5,808 nt of DNA from Thermoplasmata archaeon (GTDB lineage Archaea > Thermoplasmatota > Thermoplasmata > SG8-5 > JAGLSY01). A program made the position numbers and the translations under genes. The notes below the pieces were generated by a model, which did not search any database, was not told the DNA's origin, and was given only the letters and a program-made list of their open reading frames with translations. Below are positions 1 through 5,238 of this stretch, one piece after another. Within the stretch, counting starts at the first letter, position 1. Each line of letters opens with the position of its first letter. The stretch is from NCBI GenBank assembly GCA_023135545.1, contig JAGLSY010000191.1:1-5808 (forward strand). The letters are read 5' to 3'.

Positions 1-3000
1 GTAAACGGACTGGTCGAGAATAACACGCTCACGCGAAACGACTGGTGCGGCGCCGCTGTCCTGGATTCCACAGATAACACCCTGGCATACAATTACGTTG
101 AGGACAATTGGCTGGGCCTATACCTGGACAATGCAGATTACAACAACATCGTGGGCAACGACATCCAGGCAAACAGGGATTCTGGAATGTACATATACGA
201 GTCGGACAACAACAATATTATTGAAAACACGGTGATGAACAGCGAATGGGGCATTTATGTCGACTCTTCCGAGTACAATGACATTGTGGAGAACACATGC
301 AGCCAGGCTCTTCTTTTTGAGGGTATAACGGTTGTCAGTTATTCGGCTTATAACTACATTGCCAATAACACCTGCAACAACAACACCAACCACGGCATCG
401 GGCTGTGGGAGTCGGATGACAACGTGATCTGGAACAACACCTGCCAGGGCAACGATAATTTCGGCGTGGCGTTGTGGGACTCTCAGAGAATCACCGTGGA
501 GGCCAATATTCTGGAGGAAAATCTGGGAGCGATCTCCATTGATAATTCTACACAAATAATGGCACTGGACAATCAGATAGCCAGCAATTACAACCACGGC
601 ATTTTCATAGAGGATAGCGACCTTTGCACAATTGACGGAAACATCATGACCGACAATGGAATTTCCATAAACAGCGATGTACTGGCCAACTGGAACACAC
701 ATACCATTCCCGATACCAATACCGTGAGCGGGAGAAGTGTCTGTTACCTTAAAAACCAGACCGGCGGCGCGGCTCCCGCAGATGCGGCCCAGGTGATACT
801 GGCCAACTGTACCGGAATGTTGGTAAACGGACAGAACAACAGCAATATTGAAATCGGTATATCACTGGGCTTCTCGTCCAACAACACGGTAAGTGACAAC
901 ATCGCGTCCCATAACAACCAGCACGGAATTTATCTTCAGTTATCTGATGGCATCATCATTCAGAACAACACGATTTCATCAAATCAGTTTGATGGCCTGT
1001 CATTGTCTGGCTCAAATTACTGCTCGATGTATGAAAACAGAATATCTGGCAACGACTGCGGCATACGCCTGGACAATTCCAGCAACAACACCATCTGGAA
1101 CAATGACATTTTTGAGAATCAGGAGAGGGGTTTCACATATCCCATGGCCGAGGCTGGGTGCTCGGACAACTCTATTTCCCACAACGGCAAGAAGAATATG
1201 CAGAGCAGCCAACTGACCACTGGCCCTGAGCCTCCAGCATATGTGTTAAACTTAGAAGGGATTAAACCTGCCGCGCTTGATTATCAGGTGGTTATTCAGG
1301 ATGTTCCGGTCTATCTCTGGGAGGATGGTTGTGGACCCACATCCATGGGAATGGTCATGGGATACTGGGACGGAGCCGGGTTTGACAACCTGGTCGAGGG
1401 GGATGCTAGTTCCCAAACCACAGCAGTCAACAACATGATCTCCAGTCAGGGCAACTGGGATGATTACTGCCTTCCCCTTGATAACTGGCCCGTTAAACCA
1501 GACAAGTCGGAATTGCCGATGGGAGACGAGCACGATAGCGACAGCATAGCCGACTTTTCCATGACATCCAGAAGCTATTATGACAACGCCTACGGCTGGA
1601 GCTGGAACAAGCACTCGATTCCTGGGTATGTGGGTTATGTGCAGCATGTAGCTCCGGAGTACAAGATTAGCCTGGATGACAAGGAATGGGGAGAACTGAC
1701 ATGGGACAATTTCCGCGCAGAGATAGATGCAAATCACCCGGTATTTCTGGTGGTGGACACCGATGCGGATGGTTATACGGACCACGCCGTCGTCGCGATA
1801 GGATACGGCGAAGAGGCGGGGGTTCCGATGTACAACTGCCTGGACACCTGGGACATGTCATATGACCACTGGTACGAGTTCAACGAGATGCAGAGCGGCA
1901 GGTCCTTCGGGATTTTCAAGGGCATGTTCTTTGACCTGGAAAAGAGCGGTTATGGCTTCCACTTGGAATCCTCCGATGGCAACCAGATTCACCACAACAA
2001 TATCATTAACAACACCATCCAGTCCTTTGATGACGGAGACAATTCATGGGACAATGGATATCCCTCGGGCGGCAACTACTGGAGCGACTACCAGGTACTG
2101 GACCATGCCATAATCGAGACCAACTACGGCAACATCACATTCCAGATGTATCCTGATGAAATACCTATAACCACCGAGAATTTCATCTCCTATGTCGAGG
2201 CTGATTTTTATTCAGATACCCTCTTCCATAGAGTGATAGATAATTTCGTGATACAGGGCGGCGGTTATTACAGAGATTCCGGGAACCTCACGCTCAAGAC
2301 CGAGCTGTACCCCCCGATACCCCTGGAGACATCCCCGGTGAGGACGCACACAGACGGCGCGGTATCCATGGCCAGGGAAGCGGACCCAGACAGCGCAACG
2401 TGCCAGTTCTTCATATGTGATGGCCCGCAGCCCTTCCTTGACGACAATTATGCGGTATTCGGGCATGTTGTGGAGGGCATGGACGTTGTAAGAACCATCG
2501 CGGCCCTTCCAAAACAATCTGAGGGCGGCCTTTTCGATGTGCCGGTGGATGATGTCATCATCAACAGGATCAGCCTGGTAAATATTACTGTGGCTGACGA
2601 GTATTGCGGCCCCAACCAGGATCTGGAGGGTGGTGACGGCCTTGGTGACATACCGTATTACGGAATTGCCAACATTGATTTATCAGTTGACATTGTTAAC
2701 GAAACCGTTTTGACCACCACCGGAGATGTGTGGAACTTCAACATCGGCTACACGGACATCATATACTGCACCCTCTGGGTGAATGAGGGCGGAGCCTGGT
2801 GGAATCTGGATGCCTACTGCTTGGTGGACTACGCGACAGGAGAAGTAACCATGTCGGATGGCTGGCCTCTGTGGACTGGCCTGAGCATACACGCATGGCT
2901 TAACTACATAACACCCAATATTGCCCAAGACAACTATCCACTTATGGCTCCGGTGGACCACAACCTGGAAAGCTATGCTATATCACTTGACGAGGGCTGG

Positions 3001-3474
3001 AATCTCATATCCCTGCCACTGGCCCCCTGCCACGAATCCATAATCCAGGTATTGAGCGGCATAGATGGCAAATGGGATTATATCCTAACCTATGATGCGG
3101 CCATTGACAATCCATGGCAGTCGTGCAACGTGATCAAGCCACATCAGCTCAACAACCTCAGAGAACTGGACACGAGTATGGGAATCTGGATTAACGTCAC
3201 GCAGCAAAATGTAACCCTCACGGTTTACGGGCACGCACCTGCAACTACAAGCATGGAACTCCATGCCGGCTGGAACCTTGTTGGCTATCCATCCCTCAAC
3301 ACCACGATGACAATTGCAGACGCTTTCTGGGGAACCGGTGCGAACATTGTGGAGATATGTGACACTGGTCAGCCCTACAACCTGTGTGAAGTGGGACCGA
3401 CATACATTATGCAGCCCGGCGAAGGATACTGGGTACATGTGCCTGCAGATACGATATGGATTGTGGATTGGTAA
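1..3474 (+). CDS. Giant NosD-like beta-helix surface protein with inserted C39-like peptidase and cyclophilin domains (5' partial)
   Basis: The frame is open from base 1 to a TAA at 3472-3474, so these are the last 1157 residues; start and signal peptide lie upstream, and the in-frame GTG at 151 is only an internal Val. Residue numbers count from base 1. Residues 1-396 are Asn-rich right-handed beta-helix (NosD/PbH1) rungs of about 22-24 residues, such as GIYVDSSEYNDIVENT, with a typical NosD section near 231-275 (CYLKNQTGG, QVILANCT). Residues about 424-647 are a C39-like peptidase. Helix rungs resume at 649-697, ending in GNYWSDY. A cyclophilin fills about 701-861. The NosD motifs GPNQD and GDIPY follow (870-886), then a beta-rich insert (about 891-973), then QDNYPLM. 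Two GWNL repeats (about 992-1157) close the protein. Many N-x-S/T sequons and Cys, and no C-terminal membrane anchor, suggest a secreted or surface-attached glycoprotein. Export and any proteolytic role are inferred; the substrate is unknown. The gene ends 50 bp before the tRNA. Confidence 0.93.
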   Translation, partial: VNGLVENNTLTRNDWCGAAVLDSTDNTLAYNYVEDNWLGLYLDNADYNNIVGNDIQANRDSGMYIYESDNNNIIENTVMNSEWGIYVDSSEYNDIVENTCSQALLFEGITVVSYSAYNYIANNTCNNNTNHGIGLWESDDNVIWNNTCQGNDNFGVALWDSQRITVEANILEENLGAISIDNSTQIMALDNQIASNYNHGIFIEDSDLCTIDGNIMTDNGISINSDVLANWNTHTIPDTNTVSGRSVCYLKNQTGGAAPADAAQVILANCTGMLVNGQNNSNIEIGISLGFSSNNTVSDNIASHNNQHGIYLQLSDGIIIQNNTISSNQFDGLSLSGSNYCSMYENRISGNDCGIRLDNSSNNTIWNNDIFENQERGFTYPMAEAGCSDNSISHNGKKNMQSSQLTTGPEPPAYVLNLEGIKPAALDYQVVIQDVPVYLWEDGCGPTSMGMVMGYWDGAGFDNLVEGDASSQTTAVNNMISSQGNWDDYCLPLDNWPVKPDKSELPMGDEHDSDSIADFSMTSRSYYDNAYGWSWNKHSIPGYVGYVQHVAPEYKISLDDKEWGELTWDNFRAEIDANHPVFLVVDTDADGYTDHAVVAIGYGEEAGVPMYNCLDTWDMSYDHWYEFNEMQSGRSFGIFKGMFFDLEKSGYGFHLESSDGNQIHHNNIINNTIQSFDDGDNSWDNGYPSGGNYWSDYQVLDHAIIETNYGNITFQMYPDEIPITTENFISYVEADFYSDTLFHRVIDNFVIQGGGYYRDSGNLTLKTELYPPIPLETSPVRTHTDGAVSMAREADPDSATCQFFICDGPQPFLDDNYAVFGHVVEGMDVVRTIAALPKQSEGGLFDVPVDDVIINRISLVNITVADEYCGPNQDLEGGDGLGDIPYYGIANIDLSVDIVNETVLTTTGDVWNFNIGYTDIIYCTLWVNEGGAWWNLDAYCLVDYATGEVTMSDGWPLWTGLSIHAWLNYITPNIAQDNYPLMAPVDHNLESYAISLDEGWNLISLPLAPCHESIIQVLSGIDGKWDYILTYDAAIDNPWQSCNVIKPHQLNNLRELDTSMGIWINVTQQNVTLTVYGHAPATTSMELHAGWNLVGYPSLNTTMTIADAFWGTGANIVEICDTGQPYNLCEVGPTYIMQPGEGYWVHVPADTIWIVDW
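1270..1941 (+). other. C39-like papain-fold peptidase domain inside the beta-helix protein
   Basis: This is a domain within the large CDS. The pattern VPVYLWEDGCGPTS...VMGYWDG, followed by DTDADGYTDHAVVAIGY and then YNCLDTWD, is that of the Peptidase_C39_2 / C39-like family. The expected catalytic Cys is residue 444 (codon 1330-1332), the His is 595 (1783-1785), and the Asp is 615 (1843-1845). All three are present, so the domain may be an active cysteine peptidase, though activity is inferred. The Asp-rich stretch just before the His resembles a calcium loop. Beta-helix rungs end before the domain (SISHNG) and start again immediately after it (SGYGFHLESSDGNQIHHNNI), so the domain is an insertion in the helix and not an appended tail. 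Confidence 0.8.
2101..2583 (+). other. Cyclophilin-type peptidyl-prolyl cis-trans isomerase domain inside the beta-helix protein
   Basis: This is a domain within the large CDS, about 160 residues long, the size of a complete single-domain cyclophilin. It begins with ETNYGNITFQMYPDEIPITTENF (positions 2116-2184), carries the hallmark FHRVIDNFVIQGG, then GAVSMAR, CQFFICDG and FLDDNYAVFGHVVEGMDVV. The catalytic Arg (residue 744), the pocket Phe (749) and Gln (752) are kept. The usual Trp before LD is Phe (812), as in many bacterial cyclophilins that bind cyclosporin weakly, and the Ser of the SQFFI motif is Cys (801). The expected reaction is cis-trans isomerisation of X-Pro bonds, here presumably outside the cell. 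It lies between two halves of one NosD motif series. Confidence 0.88.
2962..3471 (+). other. C-terminal pair of GWNL beta repeats
   Basis: This is a domain within the large CDS, with two related halves. The first runs from ISLDEGWNLISLPL (Trp 1000) to GIWINVTQQNVTLTVYG. The second runs from MELHAGWNLVGYPSLN (Trp 1091) to GEGYWVHVPADTIWIVDW. Each half begins with a hydrophobic strand and GWNL, and ends with a G-x-W/Y-W/I-x-V strand pair. Such repeats are common at the C-termini of archaeal and bacterial secreted proteins. A cell-surface attachment or ligand-binding role is possible but not shown by the sequence. Confidence 0.6.
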
Positions 3475-3485
3475 CTTAACCCAAT

Positions 3486-3495
3486 CTTTATTATC
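3486..3495 (+). promoter_or_regulatory. Possible TATA box of the tRNA-Arg gene
   Basis: The AT-rich element CTTTATTATC lies about 30-39 bases before the first base of the tRNA. That is about the right place for an archaeal TATA box serving a start site a few bases upstream of the mature tRNA end. No convincing purine-rich BRE precedes it, so the call is tentative. Confidence 0.35.
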
Positions 3496-3498
3496 TGT

Positions 3499-3524
3499 AT
3501 TGTATTTCCGAAGGCGAATACAAT
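3499..3524 (+). repeat. Perfect 8-bp inverted repeat abutting the tRNA 5' end
   Basis: ATTGTATT at 3499-3506 and AATACAAT at 3517-3524 are exact reverse complements separated by 10 bases. The inner bases CC (3508-3509) and GG (3513-3514) could extend pairing around a GAA turn. The right arm ends at the base immediately before the first tRNA nucleotide. It could be the 3' hairpin of the large upstream gene, a tRNA leader hairpin, or a DNA site overlapping the tRNA start region. Confidence 0.7.
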
Positions 3525-3599
3525 GGGCGCGTGGCCTAGCCAGGATATGGCGCTAGCCTTCTAAGCTAGATATCAGGGGTTCGAATCCCCTCGCGCTCG
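3525..3599 (+). tRNA. tRNA-Arg (anticodon TCT)
   Basis: A full cloverleaf can be folded by eye. The acceptor stem is GGGCGCG (3525-3531) with CGCGCTC (3592-3598), 7 pairs including one G-T. The D arm is GCC/GGC (3534-3536 with 3549-3551). The anticodon stem is CTAGC/GCTAG (3553-3557 with 3565-3569) around the loop CTTCTAA, giving anticodon TCT at 3560-3562. The T arm is AGGGG/CCCCT with loop TTCGAAT (3575-3591). The discriminator base is G3599. There is no intron and no encoded CCA. It reads AGA, and possibly AGG, codons for Arg. It is on the same strand as the upstream surface-protein gene and convergent with the ZIP gene. Confidence 0.96.
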
Positions 3600-3600
3600 C

Positions 3601-3614
3601 TTCTTTTTATTTTA
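3601..3614 (+). terminator. T-rich terminator after tRNA-Arg
   Basis: The tract TTCTTTTTATTTTA begins two bases after the discriminator base. Archaeal RNA polymerase commonly stops at oligo-T runs without a hairpin, so this is a plausible intrinsic terminator for the tRNA transcript. The remaining bases to 3668 hold no recognisable gene. Confidence 0.6.
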
Positions 3615-3668
3615 TATGCGCTTTTAATGTTATAGAGAATAGACGAGTATCTTCAGGGATGACCAAAA

Positions 3669-4454
3669 TTACAATAACATAAGGCTGATCGCCATAATAG
3701 CCATTCCAAATATCATACCTACCAGAACCATGTGGCTCTTCCCATAACTATGGGCTGTCGGTAATATCTCGTCCATGGAAATGTAGACCATTATGCCGGC
3801 CACGAAGGCCAGGAGCGCGGCAAGCAGGGCATCGGACATGAAGGAGTAGAGCAGCAGGAAGCTGACTACACCGCCAATCGGCTCTGCGATGCCGGATATG
3901 AGGGCGTATTTGAATGCCTTCATTTTGTCTCCAGTGGCACAAAATATGGGAGATGCCACCGATATCCCCTCGGGAATATTGTGCAACGCGATGGCTATGG
4001 CGATGACCATTCCCAACTTGACATCTGTGAGGGTCGCACTGAAGGTGACAATTCCCTCTGGAAAATTGTGTATGGCAATGGCAAAGGCCGTGAAAACACC
4101 CAGCCTCATCAATTTACAGTTCGCCCCTTGACGCCTGCCCTGGCCGGCTTTTTTCCCGGTAATTCGGCTAAAATGATGTGGATTCAATTGCTTGGGCAGC
4201 ATGAGATCTATTGACGCGATGAAAAATATTCCGACAAAAAAGGCAGCTACTCCGGCCATCTCGCCGATGCCCTCAATGGCATCTGGCAGAAGCTCCATGA
4301 AAGATACATAGACCATTACGCCGGCTGAAAGGCCCAGAGAAAAGGTGAGAAGTGATACGCTTGGCTTCTTCTGGAGGAGAACTATAAGTCCGCCTATTCC
4401 CGTGCAGAGTCCGGCAATGGTGGTCAGCAATAATGCGAAGAGCACATCTTCCAT
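3669..4454 (-). CDS. ZupT-like ZIP family divalent metal transporter
   Basis: This is a 261-residue integral membrane protein close in length and motif order to E. coli ZupT (257 residues), which imports Zn2+ and also Fe2+ and Mn2+. Eight hydrophobic segments can be seen. The metal-site motifs are HNFPEG at residues 129-134 (segment 4) and HNIPEG at 158-163 (segment 5). Family blocks LSAGVMVYVSFMELLP, SGIAEPIGG and GIMVYISMDEILP are also present. A basic loop with Pro-His-His follows segment 3, where ZIP proteins carry their variable metal-binding loop. The start chosen is ATG at 4452-4454: it is 6 bases after AGGTG, a good Shine-Dalgarno match. The alternative GTG at 4461-4463 is itself part of that AGGTG and is therefore unlikely. 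A TATA box and two palindromes upstream suggest its own regulated promoter. Family assignment is firm; the exact metal is not knowable from sequence. Confidence 0.95.
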   Translation of the reverse strand: MEDVLFALLLTTIAGLCTGIGGLIVLLQKKPSVSLLTFSLGLSAGVMVYVSFMELLPDAIEGIGEMAGVAAFFVGIFFIASIDLMLPKQLNPHHFSRITGKKAGQGRRQGANCKLMRLGVFTAFAIAIHNFPEGIVTFSATLTDVKLGMVIAIAIALHNIPEGISVASPIFCATGDKMKAFKYALISGIAEPIGGVVSFLLLYSFMSDALLAALLAFVAGIMVYISMDEILPTAHSYGKSHMVLVGMIFGMAIMAISLMLL

Positions 4455-4459
4455 GTATA

Positions 4460-4464
4460 GCACC
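4460..4464 (-). promoter_or_regulatory. Shine-Dalgarno site that decides the ZIP gene start
   Basis: On the minus strand AGGTG is followed by CTATAC and then ATG. The 6-base spacing is right for ribosome binding, and it assigns the start to the ATG at 4454 and not to the GTG contained in the site. Confidence 0.7.
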
Positions 4465-4490
4465 TGTCTAGTGGAGATATAATCCCATAA

Positions 4491-4500
4491 GTTATATAAT
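4491..4500 (-). promoter_or_regulatory. TATA box of the ZIP transporter gene
   Basis: The minus strand reads ATTATATAAC, a strong archaeal TATA box, preceded by an A-rich stretch (CCAAAATC) that could serve as BRE. A start about 25 bases downstream would fall near 4470 and leave a leader of about 15 bases holding only the Shine-Dalgarno site. Confidence 0.6.
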
Positions 4501-4501
4501 G

Positions 4502-4518
4502 ATTTTGGCTAACAAAAT
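4502..4518 (-). promoter_or_regulatory. Operator-like palindrome next to the ZIP gene TATA box
   Basis: ATTTTG at 4502-4507 and CAAAAT at 4513-4518 are exact reverse complements around GCTAA. The site touches the BRE/TATA region, where a bound regulator would block TBP/TFB. Its size and A/T-rich arms fit a dimeric regulator such as the DtxR/MntR family, which often controls metal importers; that link is inference. Confidence 0.45.
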
Positions 4519-4521
4519 ATG

Positions 4522-4537
4522 TTTCGGTTTGCCGAAA
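4522..4537 (-). repeat. Perfect palindrome TTTCGG-N4-CCGAAA upstream of the ZIP promoter
   Basis: TTTCGG (4522-4527) and CCGAAA (4532-4537) pair exactly around TTTG. It may be a second, upstream operator, since its centre is 19-20 bp (about two helical turns) from the centre of the neighbouring palindrome. It could instead be an RNA hairpin ending the membrane-protein transcript, followed on the minus strand by CATATTTTGTT. The two readings cannot be separated from one sequence. Confidence 0.5.
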
Positions 4538-4570
4538 TAGTGAGGTACTCAATGTCGGAAGGCTAGGCAA

Positions 4571-5137
4571 TTAGGCATTGCTCCCCCGCACAATCATCCC
4601 CAGAGAGCCCATCAACAAGACGACCAGTATGAGAACCGTCCAGACCGAAGTGAATCCAACGATCCCCATCAGAGATACGAACATCATCAGGATTGAAAGA
4701 ATGAGGGTGAGACCCAGAGCAATCCCAATCTTGCCCAAGGAATATCTGGTGAACCTGGAAGTCGGGATGGATATGGAGGCGTGTCTGGTATAGGGCTCAA
4801 TTCTCACGGCAAGGGTCCCCAGGTCATAGTAGGCCAGTATGAGAATCACATACACGAACATGGGAACCACATCCCCGGTCTTGGAGAAGGTAAGGAAGTG
4901 AAGCGCGCCAACAAGTATGCATGACAGCCCGATGAGGAAGTTGCGGTTCCTGTCCAGCAGTTCTTGAAGATACTCCTGCCACGGCTTTTCCCCGGGAATG
5001 GTGGCGAAGAGTCCGGTTATCCCTAAAAAGAGACTGGCCACTGCTGCCGCAATGTGATTTTCGATAGGATAGTCATGGGAATAGGTTCGGGCCAGATGCC
5101 AAATTGCGAGGCAGATAAGAATGACAAGCGGAAGCAA
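4571..5137 (-). CDS. Six-segment membrane protein of a DUF58-type operon, start uncertain
   Basis: From the TTG at 5135-5137 this encodes 188 residues with six likely membrane segments (about 2-16, 28-47, 67-84, 89-111, 135-161, 163-182). A charged stretch with KPWQEYLQELLDRNRN lies between segments 2 and 3, and there is a short basic C-terminus. I do not recognise the family. Small polytopic proteins after DUF58 genes are common in archaeal MoxR/DUF58 clusters, so a role with that system in the membrane is inferred from position only. The TTG start is weak: no spaced Shine-Dalgarno precedes it and it begins straight in segment 1. The frame stays open upstream to 5305 with no ATG, GTG or TTG, encoding a hydrophilic tail (for example SENGDTGSQVQDSHVQDS). 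The true N-terminus may therefore be longer, possibly beginning at a rare ATT at 5255-5257 behind GGGGGTGG. Confidence 0.75.
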   Translation of the reverse strand: MLPLVILICLAIWHLARTYSHDYPIENHIAAAVASLFLGITGLFATIPGEKPWQEYLQELLDRNRNFLIGLSCILVGALHFLTFSKTGDVVPMFVYVILILAYYDLGTLAVRIEPYTRHASISIPTSRFTRYSLGKIGIALGLTLILSILMMFVSLMGIVGFTSVWTVLILVVLLMGSLGMIVRGSNA

Positions 5138-5164
5138 CCTTATCGAGGGAGAGGTCGGACCATG

Positions 5165-5194
5165 TGAATCCTGAACATGGGAATCTTGAACTTG
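5165..5194 (-). repeat. Two imperfect 15-bp tandem repeats before the membrane-protein ORF
   Basis: On the minus strand CAAGTTCAAGATTCC (5180-5194) is followed directly by CATGTTCAGGATTCA (5165-5179), 12 of 15 bases identical. In the frame of the membrane protein they read QVQDS and HVQDS. The 15-base unit keeps that frame, which is compatible with, but does not prove, translation of this stretch as a flexible N-terminal tail. Confidence 0.6.
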
Positions 5195-5238
5195 GGAGCC
5201 CGTATCGCCATTTTCACTTGTCTGCGAAATATCATTTT

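Noticed and set aside
118..702. Long antisense reading frame, rich in Val and Ile, opposite the beta-helix region
   Set aside because: It is the complement of Asn codons (AAC gives GTT) in the repetitive helix. It has no family motifs and no ribosome site, and the sense frame is clearly the protein.
1..1140. Repetitive Asn-rich stretch considered as a DNA repeat array or CRISPR
   Set aside because: The periodicity is at protein level (about 22-24 residues, degenerate); no identical DNA repeats or spacers are present.
893..1216. Alternative plus-strand frame of about 107 residues, rich in Thr
   Set aside because: Shadow frame of the Asn-rich coding sequence; composition comes from ACA/ACC triplets read out of frame.
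1252..1785. Antisense frame of about 177 residues opposite the C39-like domain
   Set aside because: No recognisable motifs; the sense frame has an intact catalytic triad and continuous domain homology.
3592..3668. tRNA 3' end as an integration (att) site
   Set aside because: No integrase gene and no repeat of the tRNA 3' end elsewhere in the window; the downstream gene is an ordinary metal transporter.
4461..4463. GTG as start of the ZIP transporter
   Set aside because: It lies inside the AGGTG ribosome-binding site of the ATG nine bases downstream, and the ATG gives the normal family N-terminus.
5140..5235. 31-codon minus-strand frame starting ATG at 5235, three bases after the DUF58 stop, ending just before the TTG at 5137
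   Set aside because: It lacks a well-spaced ribosome site and family features. The overlapping hydrophilic frame that runs into the membrane protein is an equally good or better explanation. It is worth remembering only if the short leader peptide proves conserved.
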